A model generated the notes under the pieces. It was not told where the DNA came from, made no database searches, and saw nothing but the letters and a program-made list of their open reading frames with translations. The position numbers and the translations under genes were made by a program. This document shows, piece by piece, positions 9,628 to 17,928 of a stretch of 64,000 nt of DNA. The DNA is from Streptomyces filamentosus (lineage in GTDB: Bacteria > Actinomycetota > Actinomycetes > Streptomycetales > Streptomycetaceae), in contig NZ_BNBE01000001.1 of the NCBI RefSeq assembly GCF_014654895.1, positions 62,001-126,000 on the forward strand, given 5' to 3'. Positions within the stretch are counted from its first letter, which is position 1, and each line of letters begins with the position of its first letter.

Positions 9628-10137
9628 TTAGGCCACCTGCTTCAGATCGGCGATGGCGGCGAGAGACAGGCCCATCTCCTCGTGCAGGAATCGCACGATG
9701 GTCCAGTGGGGCAGCGCACCCTCGTCGAAGGGCCCGAATTCACGGCAGTACAGGGGGATCCAACGCAGCGCCTCTTCCAGTGCCTGTTCCCGACCCGGCT
9801 CTTGCTGGTATTCCTCGTAGGCGATGCTCCGGTGATGGATGAAGAATCGCCCGGGGAGGCGCTCCTCGCACAAGGTGCGGTATTCGCGTGTCTGCAGGAT
9901 GAGGTAGTGCCATATCTCGTCGATGTCCTGCTCGACCGGGAGGAAGAGTCCGCCGAGCTGTTCCCGATGACGGGAGACGAGGTAGAGGTAGCGCAGGCAC
10001 TCGGTTATCTGGCGCTCCACGAAATCCACCGGAGCGTCCGGAGTCCCGTCCGTGAAATGCCGCACGATCTCCGCGTGCAGCGACTCCCCGAGGAGACTTT
10101 TCATGTCGTAGGTAGAGAGGGTTCGACCTCTGGTCAT
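9628..10137 (-). CDS. Small protein resembling glycine-rich-domain-protein-like (GRDP) helical proteins; RiPP-like locus
   Basis: A 169-aa soluble protein. The ATG at 10137 is preceded by GGAGCACC. The middle has the pattern DEIWHYLILQTREY, then C, then GRFFIHH, which recalls the D-x-x-WH-x-x-IL-x-T-x-x-Y, then FIHH pattern of GRDP-like proteins; catalytic activity is not known for that group. The C-terminal third (EEALRWIPLY, ALPHWTIVRFLHEE) is shared with the 107-aa protein at 17605-17928. It is the last gene of a minus-strand set with the PaaK-like enzyme (65-base gap) and the short repeat peptide upstream, so a role in modifying or handling that peptide is inferred from context only. Confidence 0.6.
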   Translation of the reverse strand: MTRGRTLSTYDMKSLLGESLHAEIVRHFTDGTPDAPVDFVERQITECLRYLYLVSRHREQLGGLFLPVEQDIDEIWHYLILQTREYRTLCEERLPGRFFIHHRSIAYEEYQQEPGREQALEEALRWIPLYCREFGPFDEGALPHWTIVRFLHEEMGLSLAAIADLKQVA

Positions 10138-10202
10138 GGTGCTCCGGTTCCTGAGGAAAAGGAAGTCAGAAGAGAAAGAGGAGAGGGAATCCGTCGGTGA
10201 GG

Positions 10203-11444
10203 TCAGGCGCCGCCGGCGGTGAGCCAGGCGTACTTCCCGGACTTCCCGACGGGAATGTGGGTTCGGTGCTCGATTCGGCAGCGACGACCGGTCAGTTCGT
10301 CGAGCCCCTGCCGCAGCGCCTCCGCCTCCCCGGTTCCGACGGGCTCGCCGGTGAACGTCGTGTACAGGAGAGTGGCCTCCTTGTCGCCGTGGACGTCGAG
10401 CCGGTGGACGAAGACCGCGTCGGACGCGTCGCCCATGAGGCGGTCGAGATCGCCTTGGGCGACCGGTCCCTGCGATGTGCTCAGCAACTCCTTCACCCGG
10501 CCGCAGAACTGGACGATGGTCTCCGGGTCCGGCTCGCCGTCCGAGGTGCGCACGCAGTCCCCCGTCCGGTAGCGGACCAGTGGCATGTAGGGGTTGCGCA
10601 CACTGGTCACGACGAGCTCGTGGATCGTGCTTCCGTGGGCCACCGGGAGGAGTTCGACGCTCATCCCGTCGAGGTGGGGCCGGTACCGGCCGTCACGGTC
10701 GCTGAAGTACAGGTAGCCCAGTTCCGTGCTGCCGAAGAGGTCGATGACGGGGCAGCCGAAGTGGCCGTGCAGGTAGCGCCGTACGTTCACCGGGGTGTAC
10801 TCGTAGGCGTGGATGATGCTGGCGGGCGGGGGGAAGGCGTCCCACAGGTTCCAGGCCAGGGCCTTCCGCACCAGATGCGCCAGGTGGTAGCCGGAGCAGT
10901 CGAGGTGGTAGAGCCCCTGGGGGTGGTTCCTCCGCACCCGATCGATCTCGTCGAGCATGCGCATCACCTCCCCACGGTCCCATGTCGCCGGATCGAGATG
11001 GAGGTTGAGGTAGCAGGTGCGCTCGTCCAGCCAGCGGTCATCGAGTGTGGGTACGGGGCCGGGCTCGACGCCCCGCCGGGCGGCGTTGATCCTCGCCACG
11101 TGCTCCGTCGCGAGCACCGTGGTCAGGGAGACTCGGCGGCAGCCCGACCGCCACGTCTCGGCGATGTCGGGGTGGCTGCTCCACAACTCGTAGTAGGAGT
11201 ACAGCAGGAAGTACGGAGGCCGGATGATCTGCATGCGCGCGTGGTTGGTCCCGGTGGACAGGACGAACTCCGCCTCACCCGATGCCAGTGCCGCCGCGAG
11301 TCGGGGCGTCATCCAGTTGTCGGGGAATCCCCGCGCGATCTCCGGCTTCTCCAGGAGGGGGAAGTAGCCCTCGGCCAACGCCTTCTGGTAGATCGGTATG
11401 TCGCGAACATGCTGGATCACCGTGTCGGTCGGCTGGCCCTTCAT
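10203..11444 (-). CDS. PaaK/coenzyme-F390-synthetase-like adenylating enzyme
   Basis: A 413-aa member of the ANL superfamily, in the branch of phenylacetate-CoA ligase and F390 synthetase-related proteins. Visible signatures are EFVLSTGTN (the Ser/Thr/Gly-rich nucleotide loop), VIDLFGSTELGYLYF (A5-like), LVRYRTGDCV (the Asp that binds ribose), FCGRVKELL and, near the end, the conserved lysine in VGKSGKYAWL. It should activate a carboxylate as an acyl-adenylate; the acceptor is unknown. The ATG at 11444 follows GAGAAGGAATTA, and the longer open frame upstream lacks a site. It lies 129 bases downstream of the repeat-peptide gene in the same orientation, which suggests peptide or small-acid activation in a RiPP-like pathway. 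Confidence 0.78.
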   Translation of the reverse strand: MKGQPTDTVIQHVRDIPIYQKALAEGYFPLLEKPEIARGFPDNWMTPRLAAALASGEAEFVLSTGTNHARMQIIRPPYFLLYSYYELWSSHPDIAETWRSGCRRVSLTTVLATEHVARINAARRGVEPGPVPTLDDRWLDERTCYLNLHLDPATWDRGEVMRMLDEIDRVRRNHPQGLYHLDCSGYHLAHLVRKALAWNLWDAFPPPASIIHAYEYTPVNVRRYLHGHFGCPVIDLFGSTELGYLYFSDRDGRYRPHLDGMSVELLPVAHGSTIHELVVTSVRNPYMPLVRYRTGDCVRTSDGEPDPETIVQFCGRVKELLSTSQGPVAQGDLDRLMGDASDAVFVHRLDVHGDKEATLLYTTFTGEPVGTGEAEALRQGLDELTGRRCRIEHRTHIPVGKSGKYAWLTAGGA

Positions 11445-11573
11445 TAATTCCTTCTCATTTTGCGCATGGTCGAATCGGAACGGGACAAGGGGTCGACGAT
11501 CGGGCGCCCGGAGCGCACCGGGGCAAGCAGGGGAACCTCCCACGAATTCACCCCGGGCGCCCTCGCCGAGGCG

Positions 11574-11729
11574 TCAGGAGATACAGCCGGCCTTCGGGGT
11601 CGCACTGATGCAGCCACTCTTGGGCGTTGCGCTGATGCACCCGTTCTTCGCCTGCAGCTGCGCGGAGTTGACGGCCAGCCAGTTCTTCCAGACGTCGTCC
11701 TCTGCCATCCTCCGGATGAGCTGTTCCAT
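11574..11729 (-). CDS. Putative RiPP precursor peptide with repeated GCISATPK core
   Basis: A 51-aa peptide, too short to be called safely by size alone. The ATG at 11729 has GGAGA six bases upstream. A charged, helical leader (MEQLIRRMAEDDVWKNWLAV) is followed by a core made of a 9-residue unit: N-GCISATPK, S-GCISATPK, A-GCIS, ending at a TGA. Three regularly spaced Cys, each followed by Ile-Ser, and two Thr-Pro-Lys make a modular core, with two full units and one partial. The codons differ between repeats (GGGTGCATCAGC, GGCTGCATCAGT, GGCTGTATCTCC), which argues that the amino-acid pattern is under selection. The adenylating enzyme and the GRDP-like protein follow. No lanthionine synthetase, radical SAM enzyme, cyclodehydratase or dedicated protease is beside it, so the class is unknown. 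Confidence 0.68.
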   Translation of the reverse strand: MEQLIRRMAEDDVWKNWLAVNSAQLQAKNGCISATPKSGCISATPKAGCIS

Positions 11730-11820
11730 GATTATCTCCGATGCTCGTGGAAGGCTTACTTCGTGCGGACCGATCACGGAGGCACTACCTGATGACGCGC
11801 TCCTGGCGATCCGCTCGGTG

Positions 11821-11850
11821 AATTTAGAAGCGCGATCGGCGGACTGTCAA
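11821..11850 (-). promoter_or_regulatory. Near-consensus sigma-70-type promoter for the repeat-peptide operon
   Basis: On the minus strand TTGACA (11850-11845), an 18-base spacer and TAAATT (11826-11821) precede the peptide gene, giving a leader of about 85 bases. The flanking DNA is AT-richer than its surroundings. Confidence 0.7.
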
Positions 11851-11949
11851 CGATTGGTAAAGAAGATTCATGAGAAGTGGTCTTGTCACAGCCGTCTTTG
11901 GCGTGATCCCGACGACTCGGCGCTCCTTGGGCGCCGATGCGTCCGGCGC

Positions 11950-11988
11950 GTCAGCCCACGTCCCCCGTGCGCGGCGACGTGGGCTGAC
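11950..11988. repeat. 13-bp inverted repeat between two divergent operons
   Basis: GTCAGCCCACGTC and GACGTGGGCTGAC are perfectly complementary across a 13-base gap. It lies upstream of both the peptide operon and the two-component operon, so it is either an insulator-like terminator or an operator rather than the end of a gene. Confidence 0.6.
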
Positions 11989-12077
11989 GGTCGCGCCATC
12001 GGAGAGGAGGGGACATCGGCCGGATGCCCGCAGCCCCGCGCATGAGAATCCTCTCCTCGTGTCCGGCGCCTGGATCA

Positions 12078-12463
12078 TGAGCGGGCACAATGACCGGATG
12101 CTGTGGCACAGGCTGGGGTTGGCATTAGGAGCGGGAGTGGCCCTGCCGGCGCTGCTGATCGTGTGGCACTGGCCGGGGCAGCACTCTCCACCTTCCATGG
12201 GCCCTGCGGTCGTCCTGGGGCCTCCCCTCGCGCAGGCACCTCCGGCCACTTCCGCGCCCCGCCCGGGCCGGCCGGCCGAACCTTCCCCCACCTTCCCGCA
12301 TCCCTCTGTCGCCTGCCCCCGCTCCGGTGGCAGCGAGGTGGCCGCCCTGCCTCCCCCGGAGACCGAGGACGACGACTTCTGGGACGACTTGACGGACTTG
12401 GAGGAACAGGACGGGTCGGGCTGCCTCTGGGAAGACGACGATGACGCCGAGCGGGACGACTGA
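12078..12463 (+). CDS. Small single-pass membrane protein with acidic tail, first gene of two-component operon
   Basis: A 128-aa protein: a short N-terminus, one hydrophobic segment (LGLALGAGVALPALLIVWHW), a long Pro-rich extracytoplasmic linker and a very acidic end (ETEDDDFWDDLTDLEEQDG, then WEDDDDAERDD) with two cysteines in the external part. The stop overlaps the start of the kinase gene (TGATG), so the three genes are translationally coupled. A role as ligand or metal sensor, or as a modulator of the kinase, is inferred from the coupling and the acidic external tail. I know of no named family. The start is uncertain: ATG at 12078 or 12099. Confidence 0.6.
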
Positions 12464-13953
12464 TGCCGAGTGTGTCGATCAGCGCTCGGTCCCGGATCGT
12501 GGGCTGGATGATGCTGCTGCTGAGCGCGGCTCTGGCCGTGCCCACCTTCGGGATCACGGTCCTCTGGCGGGCCGAGCTGGACCGCCAGGTCGACGTACAG
12601 CTCCGTGCCGAGGCGGACAAACTGCGTGCCTTCGCCCGGACCTCGCGTGACCCGCACTCCGGAGAGCCCTTCGGCACGGGGGCCGCGCTGCTCACGGCGT
12701 TCATGACGGTGCACCATCCCGCCCATGAAACGGCCTTCTTCAGTGTCGTCGACGGGCGCGCCGACCGGCGCAGCCCCGGTCCGGTGCCGACCCGTCTGGA
12801 TCGGGATCCCGAGGTCGTGGCCATGGTGGCGGAAACGACCGATCCGGGCATCCGGTGGCTGGACACCCCGGCGGGGCGTGTCCGCTACGGCGTCGTCCCG
12901 GTGCGGGTGCGGGGCGACCGTGCCGACACCCGTCTCGTTCTGGTGGCCTTCCGGGACCGACAGTTGAGCCGGGAGTCGCAGATGGCGCGAACCCTGCTGG
13001 CCTCAGGAGGCGTCGCCCTGCTGGTCGCCGGGGCGGCGAGCTGGCTGGTGGCGGGCAGAGTGCTGGCTCCGATCCGACTGGTCCGGCAGACGGCGGAGCG
13101 AATCAGCGAGACCGACCTGACGCAGCGGCTGCCAGTACGGGGCAATGACGATGTGGCACTACTCGCTGAAACGTTCAACCATATGCTCGAACGGCTCTCC
13201 CAGGCCTTCACCTCACAGCGCCGCTTCCTCGACGAGGTGGCGCACGAACTGCGGACACCCATCACCGTCGTGCGCGGACATCTGGAACTGATGGACGCCG
13301 CCGAGGGCAACGAGGCCCACCAGACCCGCGCACTGCTCCTCAGCGAACTGAACCGGATGCGCCGGATCGTGGACGACCTCCTCCTCCTGGCACGGGCCGA
13401 GCGCCCGGACTTCCTCAACCTCGGCCCGACCTCGCTGACCGATCTGGCGGTCGACGTGGCGGCCAACGCGCAGGGGCTGGGACGTCGGCACTGGAAGGTC
13501 GCCGAAGTCGCCGACGCCACCGTTCGAGCGGATGGTCAGAGACTGACCCAGGCGCTGATGCAACTCGCCGCCAACGCGGTCGCCCACACGACCGAGACGG
13601 GCACCATCGAGATCGGTTCGCGTCTGCGGCACGGCCGGGTGGTGCTGTGGGTCGCCGACACCGGGCCGGGCGTGGCACCGGAGGATCGCGAGCGGATCTT
13701 CCACCGCTTCTACCAGGCCGATACGGCAAGCTCCGACACCGGTATCGGCATCGGGCTCGCGCTCGTCAGCGAGATCGCCCAAGCCCATGGCGGCGGCGCC
13801 CACGTCGAGGACGCTCCCGGCGGTGGCGCGCGCTTCGTCATCGACATTCCCGCACTGCACCCGACGACGGAGGACACCCACGGTGAGCCGGATCCTGATA
13901 GCGGAGGACGATGCAAGAATCGCCTCCTTCGTCGAAAAGGGGCTGAGCCGTAG
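12463..13953 (+). CDS. Membrane sensor histidine kinase
   Basis: A 496-aa kinase. Transmembrane helices lie at about residues 13-33 and 177-197, enclosing an extracytoplasmic sensor of about 140 residues. HAMP follows (RVLAPIRLVRQTAERI), then HisKA with the phospho-acceptor His261 in DEVAHELRTPITVVRGHLEL, and an HATPase_c domain with N box (LMQLAANAVAHT), G1 box (VADTGPGVAPEDRERIFHRF) and G2 box (GIGIGLALVSEIAQAHGG). It autophosphorylates and passes phosphate to the response regulator encoded downstream, whose start codon lies 71 bases inside this gene. The signal is unknown; the upstream acidic membrane protein may contribute to sensing. Confidence 0.92.
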   Translation: MPSVSISARSRIVGWMMLLLSAALAVPTFGITVLWRAELDRQVDVQLRAEADKLRAFARTSRDPHSGEPFGTGAALLTAFMTVHHPAHETAFFSVVDGRADRRSPGPVPTRLDRDPEVVAMVAETTDPGIRWLDTPAGRVRYGVVPVRVRGDRADTRLVLVAFRDRQLSRESQMARTLLASGGVALLVAGAASWLVAGRVLAPIRLVRQTAERISETDLTQRLPVRGNDDVALLAETFNHMLERLSQAFTSQRRFLDEVAHELRTPITVVRGHLELMDAAEGNEAHQTRALLLSELNRMRRIVDDLLLLARAERPDFLNLGPTSLTDLAVDVAANAQGLGRRHWKVAEVADATVRADGQRLTQALMQLAANAVAHTTETGTIEIGSRLRHGRVVLWVADTGPGVAPEDRERIFHRFYQADTASSDTGIGIGLALVSEIAQAHGGGAHVEDAPGGGARFVIDIPALHPTTEDTHGEPDPDSGGRCKNRLLRRKGAEP

Positions 13954-14542
13954 CGGATACGTCACCCATGTCGTCGCCGATGGTGTCTCCGCCTACGAGC
14001 TCGCACGCGGCCGCGACTTCGACCTCCTGATCCTCGATCTCGGTCTGCCCGGCCGCGACGGACTGACGGTCCTGCGCAAGCTGAGAAACGCACGCGTCAC
14101 CCTGCCCGTCATCATCCTCACCGCCCGTGACGCGGTGAGCGACGTCGTGGGTGGACTGGAGAGCGGGGCCGACGACTACATGTCCAAGCCCTTCGCCTTC
14201 GACGAGCTACTGGCGCGGGTACGGCTGCGGCTGCGCCGCGAGGAACCGCTGGACGGTTTCCTGCTGCGGGTCGGAGATCTGGTCCTCGACCTCCGTACCC
14301 GCCGGGTCCGGGCAGGGAACCGGGTCACCGACCTGTCCTCCCGCGAGTTCGCCCTGGCGGAGATCCTCATGCGCAATCCCGACCGGGTGCTCTCGCGGGA
14401 GCAACTGCTCAGCCATGTATGGGGGTTCGACTACGACCCCGGCTCGAACATCGTCGACGTCTACGTCCGCTACCTGCGGCGCAAGATCGGGGCCGAACGC
14501 GTCCAGACCGTGCGCGGGGTCGGCTACCGGCTCAGAGTCTGA
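13883..14542 (+). CDS. OmpR/PhoB-family response regulator
   Basis: 219 aa from a GTG at 13883 preceded by GGAGGACACCCACG. The receiver domain has the acidic pair in LIAEDDARI, phospho-acceptor Asp52 in LLILDLGLPG and Lys in DDYMSKPFAF. The C-terminal winged helix ends with HVWGFDYDPGSNIVDVYV, YLRRKIG and TVRGVGYRLRV, so it binds direct repeats as a dimer. It overlaps the kinase gene by 71 bases. TCTCATG motifs occur upstream of this operon (11869 and 12041 on the opposite strand), and an array of such motifs lies just downstream, before the carbonic anhydrase gene, suggesting autoregulation and control of the neighbour. Confidence 0.92.
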   Translation: MSRILIAEDDARIASFVEKGLSRSGYVTHVVADGVSAYELARGRDFDLLILDLGLPGRDGLTVLRKLRNARVTLPVIILTARDAVSDVVGGLESGADDYMSKPFAFDELLARVRLRLRREEPLDGFLLRVGDLVLDLRTRRVRAGNRVTDLSSREFALAEILMRNPDRVLSREQLLSHVWGFDYDPGSNIVDVYVRYLRRKIGAERVQTVRGVGYRLRV

Positions 14543-14998
14543 CCTTCGGCGCGAGTTCGAGCTGTGGCGGCCCCGCGCCGGCCTGTGTACGCGGCGCCCG
14601 GTCCACCGGCGGAATCGCCCGTGGGCCGTGGGCGGCCGCGGGTTGTTGCGCCCGCGAGCGCGTCCTGCTGGAGGGCGGCCTCCGGGTCCGGCTCATGAGA
14701 ACTGTCTCACCGTCATCTCATTTCCAGCTCATGGTCTGGACCAATAGTGTTCCTGCGGGTCACCGGCGACGCGACGCCCTTGGGACGGCGCGTTCGGTCG
14801 CCGTGGCGCCATTCCGGGACCAGGGCGCCACCGCACCTACAGCAGGCATGGACGACCTCGACGGTTCCTCCGCGCGACGACTCGCAGCTGTTCCTCCGGC
14901 ACCCGTGCCACTCCGTACACCCGAGAGCCCTGTCGCGCCGGTCGAAGCCGCCACCGGTACGACGAGCCACGCACCACTTCCCCAAGGAGGACACTCCT
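14543..14998. other. 456-bp intergenic region with regulatory repeats
   Basis: No gene is visible. The right half holds the phased CTCA repeats described separately and must contain the promoter of the carbonic anhydrase operon. Confidence 0.55.
14691..14732 (+). promoter_or_regulatory. Direct repeats of (G/T)CTCA(T/C), probable response-regulator binding site
   Basis: GCTCAT (14691), TCTCAC (14705), TCTCAT (14716) and GCTCAT (14727) are spaced 14, 11 and 11 bases apart. Spacing of 11 bases is one helical turn and is characteristic of OmpR/PhoB binding sites. TAGTGT at about 14744 could be the -10 box that follows. Confidence 0.5.
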
Positions 14999-15601
14999 GT
15001 GTTGCAGATCATCGACCAGGCCCGGGACTTTCCTTCCCGCTACGGCGGAGAGGGACCCGGTCTCCAGGGCTTCGCGGACGGCCAACGGCCCTCCGCCATG
15101 TTCATCACCTGCTCCGACTCCCGTGTGGTCCCGACGCTGTTGACCGGCGTCGGCCCGGGCGAACTGTTCGAGTTGCGCACCGCCGGCAACATCGTTCCGC
15201 CGTACGACCCGGAGAACGCCACCAGCGAGATGGCGACGATCGAGTACGCGGTCTCCGTGCTGGAGGTGTCCGACATCATCCTCTGCGGGCACTCCCACTG
15301 CGGCGCCGTGGGAGCCGTGGCGCGTGGGGACGACCTGCGGACCCTGCCCGCGGTACGCGGCTGGCTCAGCCGGTCCGCCCCCACGGACGACGGCGGGCCC
15401 GACTTCGGCGACCTCGGTCCCGATGTCGCGCTGCCCGTGCAGCACCACGTCGTCGCGCAGATGCAGAGGCTCCGCGACTACCCCTGCGTGAGCGAGGCCG
15501 TCCGCGAGGGCCGGCTCGGCCTGCACGCCTGGTACTACGAGGTCCACACCGGCGCCGTCCAGGCCCACCAGATCGCCACGGGTACCTTCTCCTCCCTGTA
15601 G
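14999..15601 (+). CDS. Beta-class carbonic anhydrase
   Basis: 200 aa starting at a GTG with a perfect AAGGAGG nine bases upstream. It interconverts CO2 and bicarbonate in the cytoplasm. Zinc ligands are visible: Cys38 and the Asp40/Arg42 dyad in ITCSDSRVV, and His98/Cys101 in CGHSHCGAV. The C-terminal half is of normal length for the family. Seventy-three bases downstream lies a SulP-type anion transporter, a pairing found in other bacteria and usually read as bicarbonate uptake or pH handling. The pair lies directly after the two-component system and its candidate binding site. Confidence 0.93.
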   Translation: MLQIIDQARDFPSRYGGEGPGLQGFADGQRPSAMFITCSDSRVVPTLLTGVGPGELFELRTAGNIVPPYDPENATSEMATIEYAVSVLEVSDIILCGHSHCGAVGAVARGDDLRTLPAVRGWLSRSAPTDDGGPDFGDLGPDVALPVQHHVVAQMQRLRDYPCVSEAVREGRLGLHAWYYEVHTGAVQAHQIATGTFSSL

Positions 15602-15674
15602 ACGGCGGTGCCGGCGCGCGCGGTCCCCCGCCGCCCTCGGCTGCCGCTCCCCCCACCCCCAGGAGCTGAAGTCA

Positions 15675-17225
15675 ATGAAGACCTCTCCACGTCTCCGGTT
15701 ACAGCCGGACATCCTCTCCCGCGACCTGCTCGCATCGGTCGTGGTGTTCCTCGTCGCCGTCCCCCTGTGCGTCGGCATCGCCGTGGCCTCCGGTGTCCCC
15801 GCCGAACTGGGCCTGGTCACGGGAATCGTCGGAGGGCTGCTGGTCGGCGCGCTGCCGGGCAGCGCGCTTCAGGTCAGTGGCCCGGCCGCGGGTCTCACGG
15901 TCCTCGTGTTCGAGGCCGTGACCAGCCATGGCGTCGGTGCGCTCGGCATCCTCGTCCTGGCCACGGGACTGCTCCAGATCGCGCTCGGTGTCGTCGGCTT
16001 CGGAAGGTGGTTCCGTGCCATCTCCACCGCGGTCGTCCACGGCATGCTCGCCGGCATCGGCCTCGTCCTGATCGGCAGCCAGCTCTACGCCCTGGTGGGA
16101 GCCGAGGCGCACGGAAACGGTCTCGACAACCTAGCCGGCCTTCCGGAGCTGCTCACGAGGAGTGTGTCCGGAGCCCCGGCGCTCTCCTCCTGCGCGATCG
16201 GTGTCGGAGCCATCGCCGTGCTCATCCTGTGGAAGCGGCTTCCCGGACGCCTGCCCCGGCTGCTTCCCGGACCGCTGGTCGCCGTGGGTCTGGCCACCCT
16301 CGCGGTGGCGGTGCTGGACCTGCCCGTCGCCACCATCGAGGTCCGCGGCCTGATCGACTCCCTGAACCTGACGGGCCTGGACGACATCGGGCTGCTGGCG
16401 GATCCCGCGCTGCTGGGCGTCGTTCTCGCCTTCACGCTCATCGCCTCCGCGGAGTCCCTCTTCAGCGCCGCCGCCGTGGACCGGATGCACGACGGCCCGC
16501 GCACGCACTACAACAAGGAGCTCATCGCCCAGGGAGCGGGGAACACACTGTGTGGCCTCGTCGGCGCGCTGCCCATGACCGCCGTCATCGTGCGCAGCGC
16601 CGCCAACGTCCAGGCCGGTGCCCGTACCAAGATGTCCAGGATCCTCCACGGAGTGTGGCTGCTGCTGTTCGCGGCCCTGTTCCCCGCCGTCCTCGGTCTG
16701 ATACCTGTGGCCGCGCTCGCCGGGGTGCTCATCCACGCCGGCGCGAAGCTCGTCCCGGTCAGGATGTTCGGGACGCTCTGGCGCGAACACCGTGGCGAGG
16801 CAGTGGTGCTGGCCACGACCGGACTGGCGATCATCGCCACGGACATGTTCATGGGTGTCCTGGTCGGCATCGGGGCGGCCGTTATCAAGACGGCGTGGGA
16901 GACCTCCGCTGTCCGTCTCGACATCGACGAGCGGGATGGGCGCACCACGGTCGCCCTCAGCGGCAGCGCCACCTTCCTGCGCCTTCCGCTGATCCTCGAC
17001 ACTCTGGAGGCGCTGCCGAAGGACCGGCCGGTGAAGATCGACCTCTCCCGGCTGCGTCACCTGGATCACGCCTGCCGTACCGCCCTTGACGCGTGGACCG
17101 CCCAGAACAGCGTCGGCGTCCGGGACCCCGGAGGCATGCCGGATCCGGCGCCGCGCAAGACCGCCCTCGTGGCTGCCGCACGGGGCGGCGACACCGGGGA
17201 CGGCCCTCGCGGAACCACCTCTTGA
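15675..17225 (+). CDS. SulP-family anion transporter (probable bicarbonate or sulfate)
   Basis: A 516-aa polytopic membrane protein beginning after AGGAGCTGAAGTCA. The SulP signature appears near the N-terminus (DLLASVVVFLVAVPLCVGIA, then GSALQVSGPAAGL) with about 11 hydrophobic segments. The C-terminal 120 residues (TTVALSGSATFLRLPLI, KIDLSRLRHLDHACRTALD) have the beta-alpha pattern of a STAS domain. The substrate cannot be read from sequence. Coupling to carbonic anhydrase makes bicarbonate the best guess, as in other CA-SulP pairs. Confidence 0.88.
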   Translation: MKTSPRLRLQPDILSRDLLASVVVFLVAVPLCVGIAVASGVPAELGLVTGIVGGLLVGALPGSALQVSGPAAGLTVLVFEAVTSHGVGALGILVLATGLLQIALGVVGFGRWFRAISTAVVHGMLAGIGLVLIGSQLYALVGAEAHGNGLDNLAGLPELLTRSVSGAPALSSCAIGVGAIAVLILWKRLPGRLPRLLPGPLVAVGLATLAVAVLDLPVATIEVRGLIDSLNLTGLDDIGLLADPALLGVVLAFTLIASAESLFSAAAVDRMHDGPRTHYNKELIAQGAGNTLCGLVGALPMTAVIVRSAANVQAGARTKMSRILHGVWLLLFAALFPAVLGLIPVAALAGVLIHAGAKLVPVRMFGTLWREHRGEAVVLATTGLAIIATDMFMGVLVGIGAAVIKTAWETSAVRLDIDERDGRTTVALSGSATFLRLPLILDTLEALPKDRPVKIDLSRLRHLDHACRTALDAWTAQNSVGVRDPGGMPDPAPRKTALVAAARGGDTGDGPRGTTS

Positions 17226-17604
17226 CGGACGTGCACCCCTTCTCTTCGTCTTCAGGAGGCTCCACCGCGCACCGGCACCACCAAGAGCGGTCACGTCCTT
17301 CGACCCGTTGACGCCCCACGCTGTCGGCGCGGCCGTCGCCGCGTCGACAGCTCTCGTTCGCACCGCCCGCCTTCCACTGCCCCGGAGAGCTCACCGTGAA
17401 GCTCCTGCCGAGTGGCCGACACCCCGATCTACCATGCCGCCGTCGAGCGCTGTCATCATCCACGCCTTACGAGCACACACCGTTGAGCGTCCGCGCCCAC
17501 CTGCGCGCCCCAGAGGGGCGTGTCTTCCAGGGTGACCTCGACGCCTGTATCGCCGAGGTCCGCGGCGGCCAGGCGCGCCCGACGACGGCCCCCGAAGGAG
17601 CCTC
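17226..17604. other. 380-bp region with a possible decayed short gene
   Basis: A frame from a GTG at 17396 (site CGGAGAGCTCACC) reads on through SVRAHLRAPEGRVFQGDLDA, then CIAEVRGGQARP, which looks coding in composition. It then runs into the next gene out of frame and has no recognisable homology. It may be a shortened relic; I do not call it a gene. Confidence 0.35.
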
Positions 17605-17928
17605 ATGCCCACGTCCACCGTCCGCGCCCCCTCGGACCACGCCGCCGACCGGGCGCCCAGCACCGAAGAACTGGTTGGCCCGACTCCGCACGAGGAGGTG
17701 GTACGTCAGGAAGCACCCGGACGCGAGACCGCCGCCGAGGAGGCCCTGCGCTGGATCCCCCTCTACACGGCCGCGTTCGGCCCCCTCGACGCCGACGCCC
17801 TGCCGCACTGGACGATCGTGCGGTTCCCGCACGACGAACCGCACATGTCGCTGGCGGAGATAGCCAGCCTGGCTGGCGGGACGGAGACGCCCGACGGACC
17901 GACGGTCCCCGTGCGGGACCACACGTGA
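17605..17928 (+). CDS. Small protein sharing the C-terminal domain of the 9628-10137 protein
   Basis: A 107-aa protein. The ATG follows GAAGGAGCCTC. Residues 35-95 align with the C-terminal third of the RiPP-locus protein at 9628-10137: EEALRWIPLY, FGP, ALPHWTIVRF and the final SLAEIA region are shared (about 30 of 44 residues). The N-terminal GRDP-like part with the WH, then FIHH pattern is absent and replaced by a short polar leader. Its stop overlaps the GTG of the MFS gene (GTGA), so the two are translationally coupled. The domain function is unknown; the repeated genomic company of biosynthetic or export genes suggests an accessory role in a peptide or metabolite pathway. Confidence 0.6.
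   Translation: MPTSTVRAPSDHAADRAPSTEELVGPTPHEEVVRQEAPGRETAAEEALRWIPLYTAAFGPLDADALPHWTIVRFPHDEPHMSLAEIASLAGGTETPDGPTVPVRDHT

Noticed and set aside
11950..11988. Terminator of the repeat-peptide operon
   Set aside because: The hairpin is upstream of that operon's promoter, not downstream of its genes.
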